Source: Selaginella moellendorffii (Eukaryota; Streptophyta; Lycopodiopsida; Selaginellales; Selaginellaceae). Taken from it: DNA of 64,000 bases. Within the stretch, counting starts at the first letter, position 1. The number at the start of each line of letters is the position of its first letter. Below are positions 14,168-25,041 of this stretch, in pieces. The stretch covers positions 1,685,999-1,749,998 of the forward strand of contig NW_003314275.1 of assembly GCF_000143415.4 (NCBI RefSeq). Reading direction: 5' to 3'. The notes under the pieces were generated by a model. That model did no database searches, had not been told where the DNA came from, and saw only the letters and a program-made list of their open reading frames with translations. A program made the translations under genes and the position numbers.

Positions 14168-16865
14168 ACACCACAAAGTGGAACCTAAACCCTCTTTATC
14201 CCATGTGACACATACCATGTGTCCAGCAGTGGAACCCGAGGTTCAGGGCCTTGGGCCACTGAACGAAGGAACAACGCCTAACTCCCAAGCATAGAGCTAA
14301 GGAGTGACGAAACCGAACCACGGAGCAACTCTAGAGCATGTAGCCCAAGGAGCGAAGGGACAGGAGCCCATAGCGACTTGGAACAATCCTAGAGCAACCA
14401 ACATCCTATTGCCAGGACTAGCACGCAAAACAAAGCCAAACAGAGTCTGGCATTATTTTGGCATACCAGTGGCCTAATGTGAGGATATGGGTACTCCACC
14501 AGCTAGCATGGTATGGAGTTTGGGCTTAGACCTAAACCAGACGCAGAACAAGGACAAGCATGCAAGCGAGAGCTAGACTATGCCTCAAGTTGGTCAGCCA
14601 TGCCCAACTTACCCACTATCCCTACTATACATTTGGAACCCCCCATATCCCCTCCCCCTTGAGGAACATATGCTTTGGGCTTTCACCCCAAGCCTCCCTT
14701 AGTATCAAGAGTTAGTCTTTGGGACAAGCTTGAAACTTACTAAATATGGAATGATGCTAGATTGTGAATTTGGACACGGGACAAACACCATTGTGTTCAG
14801 GCCGATCTCTACATTCTGTAGATATGCAAAATGAGCAAATCTAGACACTTTCCATAATTAGTATTTGGGACCGAATTGAGACTAACATAAGGGGCATGAT
14901 AGCGAGGGTGTTTAGCAGACACGGTAAGTTATCATCCAGCGATATTGAGGGATTAGTCTCAATATGCGAGGGTTCTTGCCAAGCCAGTGCAAGACAAAGC
15001 AAAAGAGAACTAAAAAGCCGAGCCAAGTATACTTGGCCAAATAAACACTTAAGAATTCCATCCTTATGCTCATCCGGCCAAGTACAGATGCTAAGTCCAG
15101 TTTATTAACACTTGAACAAAAGGGATTAATAAAGGGTCCAGCAACATCGACCTCCTGCCATCATGGCAGTAAGGAAAAAGTGTCCGTAAGGATTAGCTGA
15201 CAACTTTCAATACCCAAAGTCACATTCGCGATAGTTCTCCACTTTAGTTTATATATGAACAAGTGGATAGAAAGGGAGACAATAAGGGAATGACTTTAAG
15301 ATCTTGGGAATAGTAAAAAAAAATTCTTAAAGAGTTGAGGATAATGTTTGATTTAGAAAATTGGCTAATGTGATTATAATAAACAACTATAGTTAGGATC
15401 ATGGGAATGATAAAAACTCTTAGACAATAAAGGAGTCATAAATCTATACTCAAATAGTTAAAAATAGTGCTTAAGAATTTGAGACTAAATTTGATGACCG
15501 TGGGAAGTTAAATACAGATAAGGATATATATCTTTGAAATGGTAGTTGAGGCTACCCTTAATAAATGGTAGAATAATACAAAGAGTTGGGAGTGTACTTA
15601 AATGATGAATTGGCATTTTCATGATGTGGAATGACAATTTTAAAGGGTAAAGGTAGCCCACGTGGAACAAGGCATAATCAAGTGTTAAGGTAATACTTGC
15701 AAAAATGATCTTTATAAATAAGACATAAATATAAGAAGTTGTATTCAAATGTAATATTACCTTAATGATGTGCAAGTACCTACATCAGAATTAGCCATAA
15801 GGCTAAGACCTTATAAATGAATTAATAAAGTCCAAAAGCTGAATAACTCAATAGAGTCAAAGAATGGTCTTAAAGACTTGAATAAAACACTTTTATAATA
15901 AGGTATGTTTGGTTTAATCAAGCACTAAGAGGACTATGAGATTGAAGTATGAGAACAGTGAGTACCTTATTGATGGCAAAAAGTGTCATATTGAATTTGT
16001 GAAAATGTGCTTATAAAAGAAAATAACTTATGCAAAGAATTATAGGTGAACGATGTATTAACCAATAATTAATATAAAAAATGACAAGTATAGTCTTGGC
16101 AAAAGATATAAACACAAGTGAAATGTGTCATGAGGATAAACTTATAAAACCAATAGTATGGAGACACCAAATATTTTAAGGAAAAATGCCTTCGAGATCA
16201 AGTTGGTTAGTTCATAAAAACCTTTTGCTAAAAAAATCCTAATGGAATTAGGATTGACATAATATAAGTTGGAAGGCATAAGATTTGTGTGTTTTGATTA
16301 AATATTGATGGAAGTATAGAAGCACTAACAATGGGTTATAGAATATACTAACTATGAAACAACTAAGAAAAGGTTTTGGAATAATTGGTTGGAATAGTGA
16401 GAATTAACTTCTTAAGGCTTTTTGTTGAGATAAAAAGGAGGTTAGATACATCCCTTAAAGGATAATTTCTTGATGTTCTAATAAGTGCCATAATAGGAAA
16501 TATTCATTGTCTGAAAAGTTTATTAGTGAAACATATAAACACTGTAAAACACTAAAAAAAAATATGTTTAATATTATGAGGGTATTAAATAAGACCTAAG
16601 GGACTAAATGAATAATAAGTGCTATCCAAAGTTGCAAAAAGTTAAAAATGTGAAAAAACCATCTATCCAAAAGTGGATAAAGTCAAAAGGATTTTGACAT
16701 GATTAGTAACAAACATATAAATACAAGGTGAGCATATCCAAATTGATAAACCACTCTCTAAACCATTGAGTAGATTCATTCCTAAAAATACTTGTTAAAA
16801 CATAGTAAAAAATGCAAAATTGATATGGACAAACTACAAAATTTCTCATAATTCACAACAAACAG
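14168..16865. other. Probable LTR remnant, then AT-rich DNA without genes
   Basis: 14168-15130 is mixed-GC sequence with no coding frame, probably retroelement-derived. 15131-16865 is very AT-rich, with short poly(A) and poly(T) tracts and many stops. No gene, RNA or clear repeat was identified there. Confidence 0.5.
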
Positions 16866-17024
16866 TTTTCAACTTCCCTGCTCATGAGAATATTATGTTA
16901 CTGTAAATCACATGCTGGTGGAATGCAATACTAAAAAAGGACAACGTTTGTCAAGAGTATGGGCCTTTCAAGATACATATGTGTGTTTCCTCATTGCTTG
17001 TCTTTCCAGAGAGTACACAAGCTT

Positions 17025-17265
17025 TCACCTTTGTTTATTATTCACTCAGTTTGTGGACAACCATCTGGATGCCTCAAGGTGCACTGATGATAACGTGCAT
17101 CCTGGGGCTGTGCTTGTAACTCGAAGCAGGATTAAATGCAAAATTGGAGAGTAGCAATGGCAACTTTGGCCTCTAACACCACCAACTTCTGCCCTATGCA
17201 AACTCAAGGACCTATGACAAAAGTCATGTACGTACTCTGGATGCTTGGATGCCTTTGGAGCTCGA
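17025..17265 (-). pseudogene. Cytochrome P450 3'-end fragment (copy of 31989-32216)
   Basis: It is colinear with the last exon of the intact P450 at 31989-33724, including the C-terminal coding part. In the heme-binding motif the Arg codon has become TGA (FVIGP-stop-VCIGQ on the minus strand) and homology stops at about 17262. Similarity continues past the P450 stop into 16870, so the fragment arrived as part of a segmental copy that also carries the lipase. Confidence 0.85.
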
Positions 17266-17550
17266 TCTGTCTTTTGGTTTTTTTATTCTTTATATTTTAT
17301 TCTTTTTTTGTTCCCAATAGCCACGTTGTCAAAACTTTTTCTGCCAATTTGTCCAGCAGCAAGCATTCTCGCCCGCTGCACTGACAGAAGCCAAGAGTGG
17401 GCATATCTTCGTGGCTCTTCAGAATGCGACGTTCTTCTTGACCTTTATTCGCGTGGAAAGCATGGCAATTTGGCAAACCTAAAAGTACTATCATACTCTG
17501 AAGTCTTTCTCCCTTCATTTGGGTTCTAGTTCTAGGTGGCTCTGGATACA

Positions 17551-18741
17551 ATGGCCAATCCATCGGCACCATCTCTAGCAGGGAAATGGAAGCTAGTCCA
17601 AGGCCAGACATTCTGGAAAGGCATGCTTGGGACTCCCATGGACGAAACTCTCTGCCAGGAGCTGATCCGCTACGGCCAGCACATCCAATGCGTGGTGGAT
17701 GGATTCAACGAAGTCACGGCATCTCGCTGGTATGGCCTGTGCATTCACGGCAAGTCACAGCTATTCCACAAGCTCCAGATGGGCAACACCGGCTACACGA
17801 TACACAAGTACATCTATGGCAGCACCAAAGATACAGATCACATCACCAAGGAGCCCCACACTGCCTGGTCTGGCTACCTGGCCATGTCCAATGACGAAGA
17901 AAGCTTGAGGCTGGGACGAAGAGACATCCTCCTTGCGTTTCGGGGCATGGAGCTCACTCGGGAATGGTCGGAGATCGACTCGCTCTTGCCCCTTCCTCGG
18001 CTGAATCCAGCCAAACCGTCAGTGGCGGCCGGAAGCCCCTCGCCCGTGTTGGTGTCCGACCATGTATCCACACTCTACACCCATTCCTATCCAGGTGAGG
18101 AGTTTGGAAAGACCTCTGCCCGTGATCAGATAGTTTCCACGCTCAGGAGCCTCATTGATGCGAACAGGGACCAAGAATTGGGCATCACGGTAGCCGGCCA
18201 TAGCCTTGGAGCTTCGCTCGCGACCCTATGTGCCTACGACATTGTCAACGAGAGCGTCAACGCAGCTCCCAATGATAAGCTGATCCCGGTGACCGCATTT
18301 GCCCTTGGTGGTCCTCAAGTTGGCAACCATGCGTTCAAGGTGGCGGCAGAAAGGTTGCAGAGCCTCCGAGTCCTCACCGTGGTTAATCCCTTCGATGTGG
18401 TTACCAAGCTTCCGGGAAGCACTCTGGGCTACGTATCTCACGTTGGGGTGCTGCTGGAAGTTGTCCACACAGGCTTGACTTATCTGAAGCACAAACCTGA
18501 TGATCAGGCACTGCATACCTTACAGCTCTATTTGCATCTCGTAGGCAACAGAGTGGAGCCCTTTAAGTATCACCAACTTGAACTTCTGAACAAGTGTGCA
18601 GATCTGCTGGCTAACCCAATTGTTCCACCCAAATGGTGGAATACCCGAAGTGTGGACATGGATGTCACCGTAGAAGAGGAAACAGGAAAATTATGTTTCA
18701 AGCTGACCAATGTTTCTGCAAATGATCCAGAGTTCAGTTGA
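17551..18741 (+). CDS. Phospholipase A1-II-like class 3 lipase, copy 1
   Basis: A single-exon protein of 396 residues starting at ATG 17551. Plant PLA1-II enzymes hydrolyse the sn-1 acyl chain of phospholipids or galactolipids and usually lack a transit peptide, as here. The order of motifs fits the family: a WKLVQGQTFWKGML-like opening, LGRRDILLAFRGME in the middle, the nucleophile elbow VAGHSLGASLA (Ser), VVNPFDVVTKLP with the presumed catalytic Asp, and HTLQLYLHLVG with the presumed catalytic His. It is about as long as PLA1-II family members. It lies in a segmental copy whose other genes are broken, yet this reading frame is intact. It is highly similar to 34595-35803. Confidence 0.87.
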   Translation: MANPSAPSLAGKWKLVQGQTFWKGMLGTPMDETLCQELIRYGQHIQCVVDGFNEVTASRWYGLCIHGKSQLFHKLQMGNTGYTIHKYIYGSTKDTDHITKEPHTAWSGYLAMSNDEESLRLGRRDILLAFRGMELTREWSEIDSLLPLPRLNPAKPSVAAGSPSPVLVSDHVSTLYTHSYPGEEFGKTSARDQIVSTLRSLIDANRDQELGITVAGHSLGASLATLCAYDIVNESVNAAPNDKLIPVTAFALGGPQVGNHAFKVAAERLQSLRVLTVVNPFDVVTKLPGSTLGYVSHVGVLLEVVHTGLTYLKHKPDDQALHTLQLYLHLVGNRVEPFKYHQLELLNKCADLLANPIVPPKWWNTRSVDMDVTVEEETGKLCFKLTNVSANDPEFS

Positions 18742-19900
18742 GTTAATAATGGACTTTTATGATCAAGCTGCTTTGTATTTTCATTCGACTTAAAAAACAT
18801 CTCCTGAATCTGAATTTGCAGATTACGTCCATAGTACCTAGCCTGTGCTGCTGCGCTGCTTAAAGTTCCTGTTTCTTCAAACTCTTAGGATAATTTGATT
18901 TTTCGTGTATTAAATCCAAACAAAGTGCTAGCAAGATGTTAGTAGGTTAATTGTCAAATTGCCTGCATAAATGGATGTGGCGAAAAAAAGCAAAGCATGG
19001 GAGTTTAATCAGATGGACAGCCGGATCTAGCCAATGGCAGCCATCCGATGGGGGTTAGTGGTTATTTAATCGACTCTAATTTACGGTTTGAAGACCATGT
19101 AGAATATACTTTGCAGCGTATCCGATAATAATCAATTTCCTTTTCCAGAAATTGAGTGCCCACTTTTAAACCTTTTTAATAGTGAATCAATTTTATTTTA
19201 TGTGTTTGTAATAGGATTTTGTAGATATATAGACCTTGACTTCTGGGATACTTTGAGGAAACATATGCTTACAGTTACTTCCTCAATTCTTCTTTTGATC
19301 CAGTTAAAGTGGAACACAACAATTACTTAATTTTGATACTATTCCAACTTGTTGGCGCAACACCACAAGGAGGTCACTCTCTAATTCATCACTAGAAGCT
19401 GGAGGGCAGGCACGTTTCACGATTGGAATTGTGTTGGCTCTATCTTACTTCGATCAAGCTTGTCACCAGGAAGTTTTCCACTTTCACGAGTCTTCTGCAT
19501 CTCTGGCCAGCAAAAGTTTTCTCTCTATCTAATGCTGTTTTGAATCTTGTGGTGCCGTGCCCTTGTGAATGAGCGTTAATCGGTCACACACGTGCTTCAC
19601 GGGGCATCGACAAGCTTGGCTGTACGTCACAGCCACAAGAGCAGGAGGCATGGGGAATGGCAGGCACTACTGGATGTGATTGGACAACAACTTTTCCTAA
19701 TTGTGTTAGCTCTATCTTAAATCGATCAAACATGTGACCAGTCTGTCAAAGGGCTCCACTATCAAGAAATCTTTGGAAATCTTTCCACTTCTGGCAAAAT
19801 GTTTTTCTTGTTTTGGAAGTCAGAAACACTGACTTCCACAGCGTCAGTTGTTCACGCATATGCTTCACGGGCACAGGAAACAAAGTCATGTAGATAATTC
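18742..19900. other. Intergenic, copy of the lipase to N-methyltransferase spacer
   Basis: No gene. Patches match 37550-37700 (for example accacaaggaggtcactctc near 19363 and cactgacttccaca near 19827). A tctatctta..tcgatcaa motif occurs twice (about 19440 and 19710), so a short internal duplication is likely. Confidence 0.5.
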
Positions 19901-19914
19901 AAGCGTAGAGCTCC

Positions 19915-20030
19915 AGTGGAACACACGCAAGGCCACCATTCTTGTCAACCGGAGCAGCTTGAAGAGGCCGAGGAGCAAGTGAAGTGCTCTGAGCCACCAT
20001 TGCTCGATTCTCGTCAGTGACCAGCTCTGT
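19915..20030 (+). pseudogene. 5' fragment of the N-methyltransferase gene at 37751
   Basis: caccattcttgtcaaccgga and the sequence after it follow the start region of the intact gene (37760-37880), but the ATG is lost and there are several indels. Homology ends near 20028, exactly where XRN-like sequence begins. Confidence 0.75.
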
Positions 20031-20420
20031 TCAAACGGTTAAATGGTTCGCCAGGGGTAATTTCTGCAGAAAAATCATAGTGACGTTTCTCCAGAAATGC
20101 TTCTACTTGTACTTAAATGTCATTTCGAACTTCTTGCTTTCCACCCTAGTGTCGTCATGAGTAGCCCTATCAGCTTTGTACCAGCGTCAATGACTAACAC
20201 CAACAACTGACACAAACGACTAACACCAACAAGTGACCCGTTTGTGTACCGATAAGTTGAATGTACCATAATCCATGAGATATCCACCTATCCTTGAAGA
20301 GCTAAACAAATTAAAATGAATTAAAACGACATAAATACATGTTCAGGAAATGGTGGATCAAGGTACTCACATCTGAAGAAACTGTATGCATTAGTTTCGA
20401 GCAAGCCATGGGAGTAACTA
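20031..20420 (-). pseudogene. Shrunken XRN exoribonuclease fragment (copy of about 1945-2890)
   Basis: Patches follow the XRN gene in order: ggttaaatggttcgccagg, a dated form of tgacatttcccagaaatgc, gatatccacctat, and aggaaatggtggatca. They are separated by deletions. No open frame remains. Confidence 0.75.
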
Positions 20421-20494
20421 TATTTACATTAAATATTTACTGTACATATTATAAATTTTGTATGTATATTTATATATTTACAATATGAAGATGA

Positions 20495-21818
20495 CCGATC
20501 TGTTCTGCTTAGCTGCAAGAGGAAGAACAACCATGAAAACATACAAAGAAAAAGTTCTCGACTTACATGCGAGAGGATTGGAGAGAGCAGCACGGCGATG
20601 GGAGCTGGCGGAGGCCGAGGAGTTTCCTCCGGCATCACGAACAGCTCCGGCGGGAAGTGGTCGGGATCCAGCATCCCTCGCTCGGGCACATAATTTCTTC
20701 CCACGCGGAGATCAGACCGAAGTCTATGAACTTGAGCTCCGCCTTGTTGGTCACCACCAGATTCGCCGGCCTGACGTCGCGGTGGACGATCCCAGTAGCG
20801 TGCATTTTCTTGAGCGCGGCAAGGATCTCTCGCAGTATTCTCCTGATCATCAACGCCTTGCGTTTGAGTGGATCTTTCTCCCTCGAGCGACCGAGCAAAG
20901 GCTCTGCTAGATTCTTTGGAAACCTCCTGTCCTTCATGAAGTCCGCGAGAGTTGAATCTCCCTAGAAAAGATCAACTCTCCTCAGAAAGAACAACAAAAA
21001 GAAAAAGAGAGAAAAAACACGAAGCTCACCTCGTACTTCCAGACGAGCAATTTACCACCCTCGACAAATCGTCCTCGAGTAGAATCGGCCACAAAGCTCC
21101 CGAGAAAATCCGCGCACACGTCCAGGGCAGCGCGAGCCATGCGATAGTTACACCCTTCCTCCATCTCTCCGCTCTCGAGCGCTCCCTCGACGTCCATCTT
21201 CACCTGGCAAACTGTGAGAAAAGCTTGTAACCAAAGCTCCAAGAGAAGAGAAACGCTCACCTTCTTGAGTGTGACTTTCTGGAACCCCTGGTGCTCCTCG
21301 AGCCGCCGCGAGCGCTTTCCAATCCCTTGCTCTTGATGAAAATCCTTGGGAAGAATTGCTCCAGCGTAAACTGTGCCAAACGATCCCTCTCCCAGCTTCT
21401 GACCCATGACGAAATCGCTTCTCTTGAGACCGCGCCCCAGAGCTCGATCCATGGACTGGAACTAGGAAGTACGCATCCATAGCACCGAAAAACTCCCGGC
21501 TTGGCAGTGAGGTAAATCCATTCCATCACAGCAGCGATCCTCCCAAAACCCCCACCTGCGAGCTATCGGGGAGCCTGGAAAACGAATCCAAGAGCTCAAG
21601 TCCTTTGCGGCATCGTCCTCCTGCACCACATTCTTGATCGCATCTGTTGATACCTCCGCGATTCCAATGCTGCAAATCGCCACATTCCTGCGCGACGATC
21701 GCCCCAGGCCAAAGGATTCAGCGCCTTGAATCCAAACCCTAGGCTCCTGCGGCCAAGCAGGAGCCTGGTGGAGAGCAGCGCCGAGCAGCGCCGAGGAGCT
21801 GAAATTCCTGTCCGCCAT
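20495..21818 (-). pseudogene. STN7 kinase pseudogene (copy of 5165-6550)
   Basis: It follows STN7 exon by exon at high identity. A 7-nt deletion just after the codons for FIDFG (about 20715) throws the frame, and other indels occur in the leader (about 21715-21780) and around 21440-21460. The last STN7 exon and the whole 2900-5140 equivalent are missing; AT-rich sequence (20421-20494) fills the joint. An intact kinase cannot be translated. Confidence 0.9.
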
Positions 21819-22985
21819 CGTTGAGATCTTTCACATACCTGGGGGTGAGATCCGCAGCTAAGATAAGATTTGTGGTGGGCTCGAAGCGCTCTAAATGATT
21901 CTCCAATCCAATGTTTCGTTCTCACTTCATTAGGGTTCTTGGAGCCCTAGGATTTGAAAAGGCGCGCGACCGCAGCTACTTCTACGGGCATAGATTGGGC
22001 AGGGTGTAATATTACTCAAAACCAAGAAAAAAAAGGAGAAAGCTGCCATGTTTGCTTTTCTTTCTTTTCCTGTTTCATTGTTTTTTTTTTTTTTTTCCAC
22101 CTTGAGTTGCTGCAGGAGCTGGTGTGCCAGTGATCAAATGCCAGGTTCGCTCGATTAAAAAAACTCCACTCTTCTGTTTTGATGCTTATCTCCAACTCTT
22201 GTCTCGAGTGACAAAACAGATGTTCTTGAGAGGCACCACCACGCAGATCATGAACGCTATTCAAAGCTTTACTTGTAGATAGTTTCATACCACTTGCTTG
22301 TCGATAGTTTCCAAGTTAAGATCCAGGCAAGTTTTCATTTTTGTTCGTTTTGCTCTCTTTTTCTTCTTGAATGTTATTTTTCTTTTTTTAAACGTTTTTT
22401 CATCTTGAGTTGCTGCAGGAAGGAGCACGTCTACGAGTGGCATCAAATGCGAGGTTCGGAAAGCCTTCTTCAAACTCTTCACTCTTATCTGATGAAGCCG
22501 GTTGGACATATGCAAAGGAAGCATGGCTTGGACACCCCCGGATCAAGCTATCGGTTTCAACTCCCTTTCCGGATGAGAGCATTTACTTGTTTTCCATGCG
22601 GCTGTACAACGGTATGCTCGAAAGCTGGTCGGGAATTCTGGGCACTTCCAACTTATTTTTGTTGGGCTTGTGTAAAGAGACCAGGAAAATTCGCGTATCG
22701 TATCTTATGAAGGACCAGCACTCTCCCGTCTGTAAACGTTGGAGATTTGGCAATCTTAGCTCACAAGTATAAAGAAGTGAGGAAAGGAAAATGCTAGACG
22801 TTATTTCGTGGACTTTCTGCCAAAAGAATTGACATCCAGGAACACCACAGGTTCTAATATTTCTTAATTGTGTTTACACCAGTAGCAAAGTTTTAAGCTT
22901 GGAAGATGAACCGGCACATTGAAGAGTTCAATACGAACGCGTCGCCCGCCAGCACTGCTCCGTCATAGTTCGACTGCTGTAAAAA
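21819..22985. other. Copy of the STN7 upstream region (parent 6551-7940)
   Basis: Colinear with 6551-7940, with deletions. It includes the poly(T) tract, the cttgagttgctgcagga motif twice (about 22098 and 22404) and the unidentified segment whose frames here run 120-138 codons. No family was recognised. 22986-23430 has no gene; it holds a (tatc)n run near 23245. Confidence 0.65.
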
Positions 22986-23439
22986 AAAAATATTTCAGCT
23001 GTAGTCACTGTAGAAGCGAACAATAATGTTGATTGTCACAATGTCAAAAAGTTGTAGTGCATGTAATGAAGCAGGCAGCAAATCCTCCCATATCTTGCAT
23101 ATCTCTTCCATATCTTTCATATTTCTTCATATCACCGACTTTGCCCACTATGCAGGCTAGAAGCCGAAGACATCCCACATGCTATTCAGATGCCCACCCA
23201 GCCCACAGCTGGACTTCCACATGACTGCTGCAGTGATTATAAAAACATCTATCTATCTATCTCGCTTTGTGGCAGAAATTCCATTTCGAGCATTTTCGTT
23301 TTATCGTTCTTAAAGTTCAAAATGATCATTACGCTACGAAAGAACGGGACCTGAATGCGACGGAACAATAAATGAAGGGAAGCGGCGTCGGTCACTCACC
23401 CTCCAAATCTTAGATTTGTACTTTAGGGGTCCTTGCAAA

Positions 23440-23730
23440 TCTAACTCTTTTTCCGGACGAGAGCTTTACTTCTTTTCCGTGTCGCTTGTACGAGCATGGT
23501 CGTGTCACTTCGAACTTGTTTTCGTTTGGCTTGTACAGGCGTAAGCGATCAATTCTTATATCTTATGGACAGGAAAGCTCTTCCTGTCTGAAATTGTTGA
23601 AGAATTGGTGATCCTAGCTCACAAGCGAGGAAACGGACGTTATCTTGCAGAAATGAATCAAGACCCAAGAACAGCACAGGTTTTAATATTTCTGAATTGT
23701 GTTTGCGCTCTTCTTTCACTCTTCCTCTCA
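23440..23730. repeat. Third, diverged copy of the segment at 7490-7830
   Basis: Shares ordered blocks such as ctttttccggacgagagc, cgtttggcttgtacaggcgt, ttggtgatcctagctcacaa and gttttaatatttctgaattg with 7490-7830 and 22555-22870. It lacks the kinase, so this segment has moved or been duplicated independently. Confidence 0.65.
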
Positions 23731-23756
23731 TAGAGTACAGGATTGACCAAAATACA

Positions 23757-23876
23757 CGAATATTTTGAATATATTCAACGTAACCTTCAAATATTTTTTA
23801 TCTGGCAAGAATACCTTGGCACGTGACAGAAACGAATATTTTGAATGTAACCTTCAAGAATACCTTGGCACGTGAT
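23757..23876 (+). promoter_or_regulatory. Duplicated promoter cassette with two G-boxes
   Basis: Two copies of a block (acgaatattttgaat, gtaaccttcaa, agaataccttggcacgtga) lie side by side, about 23757-23828 and 23831-23876. Each ends with the palindrome CACGTG (about 23819-23825 and 23869-23874), a typical bZIP/bHLH site. They sit just upstream of the prenyltransferase gene. Confidence 0.6.
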
Positions 23877-23952
23877 GGAACAGTCCAGACTTGTGTTGGC
23901 ACGAAAGGTCAGTCACTACTCAACATCAAAGCTAAGCAGGAAAGTCTCAAGC

Positions 23953-24942
23953 ATGAACCAGCAGATCAATGGCCTCGTCCTCCCTCCGAGAATCCACTAC
24001 CGCCGCGTCGCCGCCAGCGCCGCCCCTGGCACCACCACCACCACCAAGTCCAGCAAGTTCGACTACGATCTCTATGTCAAGACCAAGCGCGAGGCCGTGT
24101 CCATCTCCCTCCACCGCGCTTTCCCCCCGCCGCTCAAGCAGCCCGAGACGCTCAAGATGCACGAGGCAATGCGCTACGCGGTGGGCGGCGGGCGGCGGAC
24201 GTGCCCCATCGCTTGCATCGCGGCGTGCGAGCTAGTGGGCGGCACCCAGGACGACGCCATGCCGGGAGCCTGCGCGCTTGAGATGATCAAGGCCAGCTTC
24301 TGCGTCCAGGACGATCTCCCGTCCATCGACGACTCGGAGCTCCGCCACGGCAAGCCCACCGTCCACCGCGCGTTTGGCATCCCCACGGCGCTCTTCGCGG
24401 GAACCGCGCTGCTCGCACTCGGCTTCGAGCACCTGGCGGCGCGCTACAGCGGCGATACGGCGGCGAGGATGGTGGCGGAGGTGAGCCGGGCTATCGGGTC
24501 AACGGGTCTGCTGGCCGGTCAAGCCGTGGACCTGGGCATCGAGAACCCGGACCGCGCGGTGGAGCTGGAAACGCTCGAGTTCGTCCACCTCCACAAGACG
24601 TCGGCGCTGCTCGAGGCGTCGTTGGTGGCCGGGGCCATTGCCGGTGGCGCGAGCGAGCAGGAGATTGAGGCGCTGAGAGCGTATGGACGGGTGACCGGGC
24701 TTCTCTACCAGATCGTGGATGATGTCGCGGACGCTACCAAGACAATGGAGGAGCTCGGGAAGATCCCGGGCCAGGACGCGATGGCGGGCAAGAGCACGTA
24801 TTCCACCATCTTGGGAGTGGACAAGTCGAGGGAGATGGTTGGGGAGCTCTTGGTGGAGGCCAAGGAACGATTGGGTGTGTTCGAGGAGACCAAGGCACTG
24901 CCGCTGATCCACCTAGCCAATCACTTTGCTAATTGGGCTTGA
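23953..24942 (+). CDS. Geranylgeranyl-diphosphate-synthase-like prenyltransferase (divergent)
   Basis: Single exon, 329 residues from ATG 23953. An in-frame ATG at 23875 would add 26 residues but lies on the edge of the duplicated promoter block, so I prefer 23953. GGPPS enzymes add IPP to allylic diphosphates in plastids. A Ser/Thr-rich leader of about 35 residues fits a transit peptide. The first Asp-rich motif is QDDLPSIDDSELRHGKPT (DDx4D kept), and the second is YQIVDDVADATK (DDxxD kept). LLAGQAVDL and LEFVHLHKTSALLEAS are also conserved. Odd points: the IPP-binding block GGKRVRP of normal GGPPS reads GGRRTCP, and Phe sits four residues before the first DD. Either a specialised prenyltransferase or a weakened one. 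Confidence 0.85.
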   Translation: MNQQINGLVLPPRIHYRRVAASAAPGTTTTTKSSKFDYDLYVKTKREAVSISLHRAFPPPLKQPETLKMHEAMRYAVGGGRRTCPIACIAACELVGGTQDDAMPGACALEMIKASFCVQDDLPSIDDSELRHGKPTVHRAFGIPTALFAGTALLALGFEHLAARYSGDTAARMVAEVSRAIGSTGLLAGQAVDLGIENPDRAVELETLEFVHLHKTSALLEASLVAGAIAGGASEQEIEALRAYGRVTGLLYQIVDDVADATKTMEELGKIPGQDAMAGKSTYSTILGVDKSREMVGELLVEAKERLGVFEETKALPLIHLANHFANWA

Positions 24943-25041
24943 GAGTTTAGTTTGGTATAATGACAATTGTTGTTGTTTTTGTTGTTATTATTATTATTAT
25001 TATGAGTTTAACACAACAATAATAGAATCAACTGGAAATAA

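Noticed and set aside
20458-20910. 150-codon plus-strand frame
   Set aside because: Antisense of the STN7 pseudogene.
23823-24281. 152-codon plus-strand frame overlapping the prenyltransferase
   Set aside because: A GC-rich shadow frame; the DDx4D-containing frame is the coding one.
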